From NCBI RefSeq assembly GCF_040298565.1, contig NZ_JBEPAK010000006.1, positions 1-64,000 of the forward strand: a stretch of 64,000 bases of DNA, in the 5' to 3' direction. The notes below the pieces were generated by a model. The model did no database searches. It was not told the DNA's origin and saw nothing but the letters and a program-made list of their open reading frames with translations. Below are positions 1 to 11,530 of the stretch, one piece after another (the first letter of the stretch is position 1; the number at the start of each line of letters is the position of its first letter). Made by a program: the position numbers and the translations under genes. This DNA comes from Kitasatospora sp040298565 (GTDB taxonomy: Bacteria > Actinomycetota > Actinomycetes > Streptomycetales > Streptomycetaceae).

Positions 1-19
1 CCGCCCCCGGGAGGGGCGG
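1..19 (-). terminator. Candidate terminator downstream of metK
   Basis: A GC-only stem of seven base pairs (1-7 with 13-19) and a five-base loop lies about 25 bases past the metK stop. There is no clear U tract, and the window edge cuts the context, so this is tentative. Confidence 0.4.
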
Positions 20-42
20 GCGCCGCTGCGGAACCGGGGGCG

Positions 43-1251
43 TCAGTCCTGGACGGCGGCCTTCAGCTGCTCGACCCGGTCGGTGCGCTCCCAGGTGAAG
101 TCCGGCAGCTCGCGGCCGAAGTGGCCGTACGCGGCGGTCTGGGCGTAGATCGGGCGCAGCAGGTCCAGGTCGCGGATGATCGCGGCCGGGCGCAGGTCGA
201 AGACCTCGGAGACGGCCTTCTGGATGGCCAGCACCGGGACGGTCTCGGTGCCGAAGGTCTCCACGAACAGGCCGACCGGCTCGGCCTTGCCGATCGCGTA
301 CGCGACCTGCACCTCGGCGCGGCTGGCCAGGCCGGCGGCGACGATGTTCTTGGCGACCCAGCGCATCGCGTAGGCGGCCGAGCGGTCGACCTTGGACGGG
401 TCCTTGCCGGAGAAGGCGCCGCCGCCGTGGCGGGCCATGCCGCCGTAGGTGTCGATGATGATCTTCCGGCCGGTGAGGCCGGCGTCGCCCATCGGGCCGC
501 CGATCTCGAAGCGGCCGGTCGGGTTGACCAGCAGCCGGTAGCCGTCGGTGACCAGCTTGATGCCCTGGTCGGCCAGCGCCTTCAGCTCCGGCTCGACGAC
601 GAACTCGCGGATGTCCGGGGTGAGCAGCGACTCCAGGTCGATGTCACTGGCGTGCTGGGTCGAGACGACCACGGTGTCCAGGCGGACGGCCTTGTCGCCG
701 TCGTACTCGATGGTCACCTGGGTCTTGCCGTCGGGGCGCAGGTACGGGATCGTCCCGTTCTTGCGGACCTCGGTCAGGCGGCGGGAGAGCCGGTGCGCCA
801 GGGTGATCGGCAGCGGCATCAGCTCGGGCGTCTCGTCGGACGCGTAGCCGAACATCAGGCCCTGGTCGCCGGCCCCCTGCTTGTCCAGGTCGTCGTCGTC
901 ACCCTCGACCCGGGCCTCGTACGCGGTGTCGACGCCCTGCGCGATGTCGGGCGACTGCGCACCGATGGACACCGACACGCCGCAGGAGGCGCCGTCGAAG
1001 CCCTTCTTGGAGCTGTCGTAGCCGATCTCCAGGATCTTGTCCCGGACGAGCTGGGCGATCGGCGCGTACGCCTTGGTGGTCACCTCGCCGGCCACGTGCA
1101 CCTGGCCGGTGGTGATGAGCGTCTCCACGGCGACCCGGGAGGTCGGGTCCTCCCGCAGGAGAGCGTCAAGGATGGTGTCGCTGATCTGGTCAGCGATCTT
1201 GTCGGGGTGACCCTCGGTCACGGACTCCGAGGTGAACAGGCGGCGAGACAC
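43..1251 (-). CDS. metK: S-adenosylmethionine synthase
   Basis: MetK condenses methionine and ATP into S-adenosylmethionine, the cytoplasmic methyl donor. The 402-residue product has the usual length. It shows the N-terminal ATP/Mg segment VTEGHPDKIADQ, the signature GAGDQGLMFGYA and the loop GGGAFSGKDP. I start at the GTG ending at 1251 because the protein then begins directly with the conserved SRRLFTSES segment and a GGGAG ribosome site lies just upstream; 40 further in-frame codons upstream look non-coding. A TACACT box (complement of 1331-1336) is a possible -10 element, followed by a leader with a small GC hairpin. It follows coaBC by 150 bases and may have its own promoter. Confidence 0.97.
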   Translation of the reverse strand: MSRRLFTSESVTEGHPDKIADQISDTILDALLREDPTSRVAVETLITTGQVHVAGEVTTKAYAPIAQLVRDKILEIGYDSSKKGFDGASCGVSVSIGAQSPDIAQGVDTAYEARVEGDDDDLDKQGAGDQGLMFGYASDETPELMPLPITLAHRLSRRLTEVRKNGTIPYLRPDGKTQVTIEYDGDKAVRLDTVVVSTQHASDIDLESLLTPDIREFVVEPELKALADQGIKLVTDGYRLLVNPTGRFEIGGPMGDAGLTGRKIIIDTYGGMARHGGGAFSGKDPSKVDRSAAYAMRWVAKNIVAAGLASRAEVQVAYAIGKAEPVGLFVETFGTETVPVLAIQKAVSEVFDLRPAAIIRDLDLLRPIYAQTAAYGHFGRELPDFTWERTDRVEQLKAAVQD

Positions 1252-1401
1252 AGCGCTCCCTGGGGTTGCAGCGGCTGCTGACTGAAGGCCCCCGGCGGAC
1301 CGGGGACATCCGGAAAGACTTGATTCCTGGAGTGTAACGGGCTGATTCCGTCGAACGTCACCCAGTTCCAAAAATGGCGACCGCCCTTGACCAGGGCTCG
1401 A

Positions 1402-2631
1402 TCACTTGTCGACCGGTTCGAGACGCTCTGCGACCAGATCCCAGACGACGTCCGCGAGGGCCTCCTTGGGGCCCACCGGGATCGGGGTCTCACTGCCGTC
1501 CGAGCCCAGTACGACGGCCTCGTTGACGTCCGTGCCGAAGGCCTTGCCGTTGCCCACCTCGTTGACGACGAGCAGGTCGCAGCCCTTGCGGGCGAGCTTG
1601 GCCCGGCCGTTGGCGAGCACGTCGTCGGTCTCCGCCGCGAAACCCACGACCAGTTGGCCCGAACGGGGGCGATGGGCCGACAGCTCGGCCAGGACGTCCG
1701 GGTTGCGGACCAGCGCGACGGGCGCCGGTTCGACCCCCTCGACCTTCTTGATCTTGCCGGGGGCGTACTCGGCCGGCCGGAAGTCCGCCACCGCCGCGGC
1801 CATCACCACCGCGTCCGCGTCCTCGGCCGCCTTCAACGCCGCCTCGCGCAGCTCCAGGGCCGTCCCGACGTGCACCACGTCCACCCCGGCCGGGTCGGGC
1901 AGCTCCGCGTTGGCCGAGACCAACGTCACCCGGGCGCCGCGCGCCGCGGCCGTCACGGCGAGCGCGTAGCCCTGCTTGCCGGAGGAGCGGTTGCCCAGGT
2001 AGCGCACCGGGTCCAGCGGCTCCCGGGTGCCGCCGGCCGAGACCACCACGTGCCGTCCGGCCAGGTCGGTCGGCACCGCCCCGCCGCGGCGCAGCACGGC
2101 CCGGCAGGCGTCGAAGATCGCGGATGGCTCGGGCAGCCGGCCCTTGCCGGTGTCCTTGCCGGTCAGCCGCCCGACGGCCGGCTCCAGCACGATCACGCCC
2201 CGGCTGCGCAGGGTGGCCACGTTGTGGCGGGTGGCCGGGTGCTCCCACATCTCGGTGTGCATGGCGGGCGCCACGACGACCGGGCAGCGGGCGGTGAGCA
2301 GGGTGTTGGTCAGCAGGTCGTCGGCGAGCCCGTGGGCGGCCTTGGCGATGAGGTCGGCGGTGGCGGGGGCGACGACCACCAGGTCGGCCTGCTGGCCGAT
2401 CCGCACGTGCGGCACCTCGTGCACGCTCTCCCAGGTCTCGGTGGCCGCCGGGCGGCCGGACAGCGCGGCCCAGGTGGCCTCGCCGACGAAGTGCAGCGCC
2501 GCGGCCGTCGGCACCACGGTGACCTGGTGGCCGGACTCGGTGAACCGGCGCAGCAGCTCGCAGGCCTTGTAGGCGGCGATCCCGCCGCTGACGCCGAGGA
2601 CGACGCGGGGAGCCTCCGCTTGCGCGCTCAT
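1402..2631 (-). CDS. coaBC: Bifunctional phosphopantothenoylcysteine decarboxylase / phosphopantothenate-cysteine ligase
   Basis: This fused enzyme carries out the second and third steps of CoA synthesis from 4'-phosphopantothenate. The N-terminal CoaC half is a flavoprotein decarboxylase, recognised by GVSGGIAAYKA near the start and by PAMHTEMWEHPATRHN. The C-terminal CoaB ligase half shows SAGGTREPLDPVRYLGNRSSGKQG-type nucleotide binding. The product is 409 residues, normal for the fusion. I chose the ATG ending at 2631, immediately before the first beta strand; an ATG nine codons upstream is also possible, and the GGAGGAG run between them could serve the inner start. It lies between rpoZ and metK, a common actinobacterial order. 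Confidence 0.95.
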   Translation of the reverse strand: MSAQAEAPRVVLGVSGGIAAYKACELLRRFTESGHQVTVVPTAAALHFVGEATWAALSGRPAATETWESVHEVPHVRIGQQADLVVVAPATADLIAKAAHGLADDLLTNTLLTARCPVVVAPAMHTEMWEHPATRHNVATLRSRGVIVLEPAVGRLTGKDTGKGRLPEPSAIFDACRAVLRRGGAVPTDLAGRHVVVSAGGTREPLDPVRYLGNRSSGKQGYALAVTAAARGARVTLVSANAELPDPAGVDVVHVGTALELREAALKAAEDADAVVMAAAVADFRPAEYAPGKIKKVEGVEPAPVALVRNPDVLAELSAHRPRSGQLVVGFAAETDDVLANGRAKLARKGCDLLVVNEVGNGKAFGTDVNEAVVLGSDGSETPIPVGPKEALADVVWDLVAERLEPVDK

Positions 2632-2725
2632 CTGCCGGTACCGACCTTTCTCCTCCATCGGGAACCCGCCCACCCTACGACCCCTCAGCCGGCGCCCGCA
2701 CGGTGCCCCACCCCCGGCGGGAACG

Positions 2726-2765
2726 CCGAAGGGCCCGGCGGAAACGATTCCGCCGGGCCCTTCGG
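2726..2765 (-). terminator. Strong hairpin downstream of rpoZ
   Basis: A perfect 18-base-pair inverted repeat (2726-2743 with 2748-2765) with a four-base loop lies 18 bases past the rpoZ stop. It should end the sihF-gmk-rpoZ transcript and separate it from coaBC. The symmetrical stem has no long U run on either strand. Confidence 0.8.
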
Positions 2766-2783
2766 GAAACGTACGGGGGTGCC

Positions 2784-3053
2784 TCAGACGGCGCCCTCGA
2801 CCGCCTCGGCGGTCAGCATGCCCGCGTTGATCTCGCGCAGCGCGATCGACAGCGGCTTCTCGTGCACGTGGGTGTCGACCAGCGGGCCGACGTACTCCAG
2901 CAGGCCCTCACCGAGCTGGGAGTAGTACGCGTTGATCTGGCGCGCGCGCTTGGCGGCGTAGATCACGAGGCTGTACTTGGAGTCGGTGGCCTCGAGCAGC
3001 TCGTCGATCGGCGGGTTGATGATGCCCTCGGGCGCGGTCATGGAAGAGGACAC
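2784..3053 (-). CDS. rpoZ: RNA polymerase omega subunit
   Basis: Omega is the small RNA polymerase subunit that helps assemble beta-prime and carries part of the ppGpp site in some bacteria. The 89-residue product has the family core, including PPIDELLEATDSKYSLV and AAKRARQINAYY. I use the GTG ending at 3053 because GGAAGG sits seven bases upstream; an ATG four codons in lacks a spaced ribosome site. It follows gmk by 37 bases, and the strong hairpin lies just past its stop, so gmk and rpoZ are probably co-transcribed. Confidence 0.97.
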   Translation of the reverse strand: MSSSMTAPEGIINPPIDELLEATDSKYSLVIYAAKRARQINAYYSQLGEGLLEYVGPLVDTHVHEKPLSIALREINAGMLTAEAVEGAV

Positions 3054-3090
3054 GCGAAAACCTTCCGAAAGGGTGGAAAAGACAGACAGG

Positions 3091-3648
3091 TCAGGCTACA
3101 CCGAGCAAGGCTAGCAGTTCGGCCGCTACCTGCTCGACGGAGGTGTTGACAAGGGTCGTGTCGAACTCCGGCTCGGCGGCCAGCTCGACCTTGGCGGCCT
3201 CCAGACGCTTCTCGATCACGTCCTGCGGCTCGGTGCCCCGGCCGGTGAGCCGGCGGACCAGCTCGTCCCAGCTCGGCGGGGCCAGGAAGACCAGCTGCGC
3301 CTCCGGCATCGACGCGCGCACCTGACGGGCGCCCTGCAGATCGATCTCCAGCAGCACGGGCTCGCCGCGCTCCAGCTTCTCCAGCACCGCCGCGCGCGGG
3401 GTCCCGTAGCGGTTCCCGGCGAACTCGGCCCACTCCAGCAGCTCGCCGTTGGCGATCAGCTTGTCGAACTCGTCGTTGTCGACGAAGTGGTACTGGACCC
3501 CGTTCTTCTCGCCCGGCCTCGGGTGGCGGGTCGTCGCCGACACCGAGAGCCAGACCTCGGGGTGCATCTTCCTCATATGAGCGACGACCGTGCTCTTGCC
3601 GACCCCCGAGGGGCCGGAGAGCACGGTCAGCCGCGGACGCTCACTCAT
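3091..3648 (-). CDS. gmk: Guanylate kinase
   Basis: Gmk phosphorylates GMP to GDP with ATP in purine nucleotide synthesis. The 185-residue protein begins MSERPRLTVLSGPSGVGKST, giving the P-loop near residues 11-18, followed by the GMP-binding segment TRHPRPGEKNGVQYHF and the lid region. The longer open frame upstream enters the sihF gene and is rejected. No good Shine-Dalgarno sequence precedes the chosen ATG, so the start could be weakly translated. The gene lies between sihF and rpoZ, the standard actinobacterial arrangement. Confidence 0.96.
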   Translation of the reverse strand: MSERPRLTVLSGPSGVGKSTVVAHMRKMHPEVWLSVSATTRHPRPGEKNGVQYHFVDNDEFDKLIANGELLEWAEFAGNRYGTPRAAVLEKLERGEPVLLEIDLQGARQVRASMPEAQLVFLAPPSWDELVRRLTGRGTEPQDVIEKRLEAAKVELAAEPEFDTTLVNTSVEQVAAELLALLGVA

Positions 3649-3697
3649 GCACCGATTATCCCGGATCGCGGGCGTTCCCGGGACCACGGGGGCACGG

Positions 3698-4024
3698 TCA
3701 GGCGGCGCCACCGCCGAACTCCCGCTCCAGGGAGGCGATCTGGTTCGTGCCGAGGCCACGGACGCGCCGGCTCTCGCTGATGCCGAGGCGCTCCATGATC
3801 TGCTTGGCGCGGACCTTGCCCACGCCCGGAAGGGACTCGAGCAGCGCCGAGACCTTCATCTTGCCGATGACGTCGTTGTCGTTCTTGCCGGCCTTGATCA
3901 CCTCGTGCAGGGAGGCGCCGGAGTGCTTGAGCCGGTTCTTCACCTCGGCGCGCTCCCGGCGAGCCTCGGCGGCCTTGGCGAGCGCGGCGGTGCGCTGTTC
4001 AGGGGTAAGGGGCGGAAGAGCCAC
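3698..4024 (-). CDS. sihF: Actinobacterial integration host factor (sIHF)
   Basis: This is the small basic nucleoid-associated protein found in actinobacteria, unrelated in sequence to the HU/IHF family of Proteobacteria. It bends DNA and in Streptomyces affects sporulation and antibiotic production (family knowledge). The 108-residue product starts VALPPLTPEQR. It has a basic helical N-terminal half and a C-terminal helix-two-turn-helix segment, LLESLPGVGKVRAKQIMERLG, which contacts DNA. I use the GTG ending at 4024 because GAGGTG lies six bases upstream; a GTG three codons earlier has no such site. It heads the sihF-gmk-rpoZ unit. Confidence 0.95.
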   Translation of the reverse strand: MALPPLTPEQRTAALAKAAEARRERAEVKNRLKHSGASLHEVIKAGKNDNDVIGKMKVSALLESLPGVGKVRAKQIMERLGISESRRVRGLGTNQIASLEREFGGGAA

Positions 4025-4372
4025 GCCGTTCACCTCAGGGTCTGGAAGGAAGGGATTGAGCTATGACTGTTTGGTTCTCAGGCCGCCTCCGCAAGTGGAA
4101 CCACAAGGCCCTGACCTGCGGGAGCTACGGGATTCGCGGCTCTTCGACGACCTATCGCCGGACACTACCCGGATTGCGGCGCCACGTCAGGAAAAGAACA
4201 CGAAAAGTCCTGGTCAGCCAAGGCCGACCAGGACTTTCCAGGGCAAAATGACCGCGATTGCGAGACTTTGGCGGCCCCGGTGTGACGGCGCTCACGTCAA
4301 GCGCCGCGGAGCCGCCCGGTGCTGGGCACACTGCGCAGGGTCACCGGACGGTTACCGGCCGACGACCCTCCG
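4025..4372. other. Intergenic region pyrF-sihF
   Basis: This 348-base gap holds the terminator hairpin after pyrF and must hold the promoter of the sihF-gmk-rpoZ unit on the minus strand. I found no convincing -35/-10 pair by eye. The short open frames here look non-coding. Confidence 0.6.
4204..4237 (-). terminator. Terminator downstream of pyrF
   Basis: A perfect 12-base-pair inverted repeat (4204-4215 with 4226-4237) around a ten-base loop ends in TTTT on the minus strand. It lies 135 bases past the pyrF stop and probably ends the pyr transcript. Confidence 0.75.
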
Positions 4373-5206
4373 CTACCCGACCGCGTCCGCGAACCCGCCG
4401 GCGAAGCGGTCCGCCGCCTCCCGCAGCGCCGCCGCCGACGGCCCGTGCCTGAGCACGTCCCGGCTGACGCTCGGCACCACGTTGATCACCGAGGCGCCGA
4501 ACACCCGCGGCAGGTCCGCCATGGTCGCGCCCTGGGCGCCGATCCCGGGGGCCAGCAGCGGGCCGTTGATCGCCAGCTCCACACCCGCGTCGGCCAGCGT
4601 CGCACCGACCACCGCCCCGAAGGAGCCCAGCGGCGCCGCGCCCGCGTTCTCGGCCGCCAGGTGGCGCAGCACCGCCGCCGCGACCGGCTCGCCGTCCGCA
4701 CCGACCGCGCGCTGCACCTCGGCGCCCTCCGGGTTGGAGGTGAGCGCCAGCGCGAACACCCCGCAGCCCTGCTCCCGGGCCAGGTCCAGGGCCGGGCGCA
4801 GCGAGCCGAAGCCCAGGTACGGGCTGACCGTCACGGCGTCCGAGAACAGCGGGCTCGCCGGTGACAGGAAGGCCTCCGCGTAGGCGGCCATGGTGGAGCC
4901 GATGTCGCCGCGCTTGGCGTCCATCAGGACCAGCGCACCGGCCGACCGGGCCTCCTCGACGGTCTTCTCCAGCACGGCGACGCCCCGGCTGCCGAAGCGC
5001 TCGAAGAAGGCGGCCTGCGGCTTGAGCACGGCCACCCGGTCGGCCAGCGCCTCGACCACGGTCCGGCTGAAGGTCTCCAGCCCGGCGAGGTCGTCACCGA
5101 GCCCCCAGGCGGCGAGCAGGGAGGCGTGCGGATCGATGCCGACGCAGAGCTGGCCGCGGGTGTCGAGGGCCTGGCGCAGCCGGGCTCCGAACGGGGCGAG
5201 GGTCAT
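4373..5206 (-). CDS. pyrF: Orotidine 5'-phosphate decarboxylase
   Basis: PyrF decarboxylates OMP to UMP, the last step of de novo pyrimidine synthesis. The 277-residue length and the catalytic segment MDAKRGDIGSTMAAYA near residue 100 place it in the longer subfamily usual in actinobacteria. That segment supplies the Asp-Lys-Asp charges of the active site. The start ATG is preceded by GGAAAGGA. It sits 55 bases after pyrD, and I infer co-transcription. The spacer contains a short two-copy repeat of TTTCCAGGGTT that I cannot assign a role. Confidence 0.96.
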   Translation of the reverse strand: MTLAPFGARLRQALDTRGQLCVGIDPHASLLAAWGLGDDLAGLETFSRTVVEALADRVAVLKPQAAFFERFGSRGVAVLEKTVEEARSAGALVLMDAKRGDIGSTMAAYAEAFLSPASPLFSDAVTVSPYLGFGSLRPALDLAREQGCGVFALALTSNPEGAEVQRAVGADGEPVAAAVLRHLAAENAGAAPLGSFGAVVGATLADAGVELAINGPLLAPGIGAQGATMADLPRVFGASVINVVPSVSRDVLRHGPSAAALREAADRFAGGFADAVG

Positions 5207-5261
5207 GTCGTCCTTTCCAGGGTTTCCGGCTTTCCAGGGTTCCCGGAGCCGATCGGGGAGG

Positions 5262-6365
5262 TCACGAACTGCGGACGGCGCTGCCGACGGCCGCCGCGAG
5301 GTCGCGGAAGCCCGCCGCGCGGATCCGCGCGGAGAGGCCCTTGTGGATCCGGCGGCACCAGAAGGGCCCCTCGTAGATGAAGGCGCTGTAGCCCTGGACG
5401 AGGTCGGCGCCGTGGATGATCCGCTGCCAGGCGTCCTCGGCGGTCTCCACGCCGCCGACCGAGACCAGCACCAGCCGGCCCTCGGTGCGGGCGCGCAGCC
5501 GCTGGAGCACCTCCAGGGCGCGGGCCTTCAGCGGGGCGCCGGACAGGCCCCCCATGCCGATCTCCTCGATCCGCCGCGCGTCGGCCCGCAGGCCCTCGCG
5601 GCCGATCGTGGTGTTGGTGGCGATGATCCCGTCCAGGCCCAGCTCCAGGGCGAGGTCGGCGACCGCGTCGACGTCCTCGTCGGCCAGGTCGGGGGCGATC
5701 TTGACCAGCAGCGGCACGTGGTGCGCGGTGGTGCGGTCGGCGGCCTCGCGGACGGCGGCCAGCAGCGGGCGCAGGTGGTCCACGGCCTGCAGGTTGCGCA
5801 GCCCGGGGGTGTTCGGCGAGCTGACGTTGACCACCAGGTAGTCGGCGTACCTGGCCAGCCGCTCGGTGGACTTGACGTAGTCGGCGACGGCGTCGGCCTC
5901 CTCCACCACCTTGGTCTTGCCGATGTTGACGCCGATCACCGGGGTGGAGCTGGTGTGGGGGCGGGCCGCCAGCCGGGCCGCGACCCGCGCCGAGCCCTGG
6001 TTGTTGAAGCCCATCCGGTTGATCAGCGCGCGGTCCTCGACCAGGCGGAACAGCCGGGGCGCCGGGTTGCCCGGCTGGGGTTCGCCGGTGATGGTGCCGA
6101 TCTCGACGTAGTCGAAGCCGAGCATCGCCAGGCCGTCGATGCCGACGCCGTTCTTGTCGAAGCCGGCCGCCAGCCCGAACGGGCCGGGGAGGTCGAGGCC
6201 GAGGGCCCTGGTGCGCAGCGCCCGGTCGCGCGGCGCGAGGACGAGCCGCACCAGGGTGCGCAGGCCGGGCACCGAGGAGGCCAGCCGGATCCAGAAGAAC
6301 GCGAGGTGGTGGGCCCTCTCCGGGTCCATCCGCTTGAAGACGAGGTCGAACAGAAGCTTGTACAA
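5262..6365 (-). CDS. pyrD: Dihydroorotate dehydrogenase (quinone), class 2
   Basis: PyrD oxidises dihydroorotate to orotate with FMN and passes electrons to membrane quinones. Class 2 membership is shown by the N-terminal amphipathic helix YKLLFDLVFKRMDPERAHH and by NVSSPNTPGL, which carries the catalytic serine. The 367-residue product has normal length. I start at the TTG ending at 6365: the family begins at this YKLLF segment, and a GGAG lies about nine bases upstream. The longer frame runs into carB and is rejected. A strong hairpin precedes it, so expression relative to carB may be reduced or separately promoted. Confidence 0.94.
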   Translation of the reverse strand: MYKLLFDLVFKRMDPERAHHLAFFWIRLASSVPGLRTLVRLVLAPRDRALRTRALGLDLPGPFGLAAGFDKNGVGIDGLAMLGFDYVEIGTITGEPQPGNPAPRLFRLVEDRALINRMGFNNQGSARVAARLAARPHTSSTPVIGVNIGKTKVVEEADAVADYVKSTERLARYADYLVVNVSSPNTPGLRNLQAVDHLRPLLAAVREAADRTTAHHVPLLVKIAPDLADEDVDAVADLALELGLDGIIATNTTIGREGLRADARRIEEIGMGGLSGAPLKARALEVLQRLRARTEGRLVLVSVGGVETAEDAWQRIIHGADLVQGYSAFIYEGPFWCRRIHKGLSARIRAAGFRDLAAAVGSAVRSS

Positions 6366-6405
6366 GGGGTCAACTCCAGGGTCGCGGGCCGGTTTCGAGC
6401 ATGGA

Positions 6406-6442
6406 AGTGGGGGGCACCCAACTGGCTCCGGTGCCCCCCACT
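6406..6442 (-). terminator. Hairpin between carB and pyrD
   Basis: A perfect 13-base-pair repeat (6406-6418 with 6430-6442) lies ten bases past the carB stop. It could terminate or attenuate the pyrR-carB transcript before pyrD. No U tract follows, so a transcript-stabilising role is also possible. Confidence 0.65.
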
Positions 6443-6451
6443 GCGGTGGCG

Positions 6452-9752
<3,301 letters not shown>

Positions 9753-9760
<8 letters not shown>

Positions 9761-10910
9761 GCTGGCCCTCCATGAGCTTCACGAAGCGGTCGAACAGGTA
9801 GGCGGCGTCGTGCGGGCCGGCGGCCGCTTCGGGGTGGTACTGCACGCTGAAGGCGGGCACGTCGAGCGCCTGCAGGCCCTCGACCACGTCGTCGTTGAGG
9901 CAGACGTGGGAGACCTCGACCCGCCCGTAGGGGGTGTCGCTCACCCGGTCCAGCGGCGCGTCCACGGCGAAGCCGTGGTTGTGGGCGGTCACCTCGACCT
10001 TGCCGGTGGTGCGGTCCTGCACCGGCTGGTTGATGCCGCGGTGGCCGTACTTGAGCTTGTAGGTGCCGAAGCCCAGGGCGCGGCCGAGGATCTGGTTGCC
10101 GAAGCAGATGCCGAAGAACGGGGTGCCCCGCTCCAGGACGCCCTGCGCGACGGCGACCTGGTGGTCGGCGGTGGCCGGGTCTCCCGGGCCGTTGGAGAAG
10201 AACACGCCGTCCGGGGAGACGGCGTAGACGTCCTCGAGGCTGGAGTCGGCCGGCAGCACGTGCACCTCGATGCCGCGCTCGGCCATCCGCTGCGGGGTCA
10301 TCGCCTTGATGCCGAGGTCCAGCGCGGCGACGGTGAACCTCTTCTCACCGACGGCGGGCACCACGTACGGCTCGGTGGTGGCCACCTCGGCGCACAGGTC
10401 GGCGCCCTTCATCTCCGGCGACTGCTGCACCCGGGTGAGCAGGGCGGCCTCGTCGGCCACCGCCTCGCCGGAGAAGATGCCGCAGCGCATGGCGCCGCGC
10501 TCGCGCAGGTGGCGGGTCAGCGCGCGGGTGTCGATGCCGCTGATGCCGACGATGCCCTGGCGGGCCAGCTCCTCGTCCAGCGAGCGGCGGGAGCGCCAGT
10601 TGGACGCCACCCGGGCGGGGTCGCGGACGACGTAGCCGGCGACCCAGATCTGCCTGGACTCGTCGTCCTCGTCGTTCCAGCCGGTGTTGCCGATCTGCGG
10701 GGCGGTCATCACGACCACCTGGCGGTGGTACGACGGGTCGGTCAGGGTCTCCTGGTAGCCGGACATGCCGGTGTTGAAGACCGCCTCGCCGAAGGTCTCG
10801 CCGATCGCGCCGTAGGCCTGGCCGCGGAAGGTCCGGCCGTCCTCCAGGACGAGCACGGCAGGGACCCGGTCCCGCCGTTGGCGCTGCGTGGTGGGGGCAG
10901 GTGCGGTCAT
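9753..10910 (-). CDS. carA: Carbamoyl-phosphate synthase, small (glutaminase) subunit
   Basis: CarA hydrolyses glutamine and channels ammonia to CarB. The 385-residue protein has the CarA N-terminal domain and a class I glutamine amidotransferase domain. The nucleophile is Cys269 in GICFGNQ, and the His-Glu pair lies in YHPEAAAGPHD at about 358-367. The ATG overlaps the stop of the preceding membrane-protein gene by four bases (ATGA), and its own stop overlaps carB, so the three genes form a tightly coupled block in the pyr operon. Confidence 0.98.
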
Positions 10911-11530
10911 TGCGCGGCCTCTTCCGTCTTCGTCTTCGTACGTGTTGCGAGCTGGGCGATCGCCTCGACCCAGGCGGTGTGCTCATCGGGGTGGTCGGCC
11001 CGGAAGCCGGACTCCAGTTCGGTCTCCGTGGAGGTCCCCCCGGCCGAGGGCTGGGGGAGCGTCCAGGTGACGACGAGCAGTCCGGACGGGACGACCTTGC
11101 CCGCGATGGCGGAGTCCGTCCGGGCGCCCTTCAGGTGCTCGGCCGGGATCCAGAAGTCCACGTCGCCGGGGCGCCGCACCAGCAGGCCGTCCTCGCCGAG
11201 GGTGAGGTCGGCGCGGCTGCGGGTGCCCAGGCCGTGGGCGACGACCCGGTCGAGCCAGTCCCCGGCGGTGGTGGTGCCGTGGTACCGGCCGCTGGTCTCC
11301 AGGATGGTCCGGCCGGCGCCGGCCGGCACGGCGGGCAGCGGCGGGATGCCGGACTGCAGGGTGCGCCGCCAGTTCCAGCCCTGGCGCATCAGCCAGTAGA
11401 CCAGGCCGATGACGATCACCAGTCCGACGGACCAGCCGATGTAGCCGGGCCAGTTGGTGACCTTCGCCTGCTCCTTGGCGAGCAGGGCGTGGGCCGCCGG
11501 ACCGAGCGTCCCCGCGGCGGTCCCGGTCAT
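10907..11530 (-). CDS. PH-like domain membrane protein of the pyr operon
   Basis: The 207-residue product has one membrane helix at about residues 28-48 (GWSVGLVIVIGLVYWLM), followed by a soluble domain. That domain (GDWLDRVVAHGLGTRSRADLTL and RRPGDVDFWIPAEHLKGA) resembles bacterial PH-like proteins often misnamed as transporters. It has no catalytic motif that I recognise. Its ATGA junctions with both pyrC upstream and carA downstream mean it is translated as part of the pyrimidine operon. I recall the same arrangement in other streptomycetes, but its function is unknown to me. A role in placing or regulating pyrimidine enzymes at the membrane is only a guess. Confidence 0.85.
   Translation of the reverse strand: MTGTAAGTLGPAAHALLAKEQAKVTNWPGYIGWSVGLVIVIGLVYWLMRQGWNWRRTLQSGIPPLPAVPAGAGRTILETSGRYHGTTTAGDWLDRVVAHGLGTRSRADLTLGEDGLLVRRPGDVDFWIPAEHLKGARTDSAIAGKVVPSGLLVVTWTLPQPSAGGTSTETELESGFRADHPDEHTAWVEAIAQLATRTKTKTEEAAQ

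Noticed and set aside
1252..1401. SAM riboswitch ahead of metK
   Set aside because: The leader is short, has only a small GC hairpin and lacks the conserved SAM-I, SAM-II or SAM-IV elements I know.
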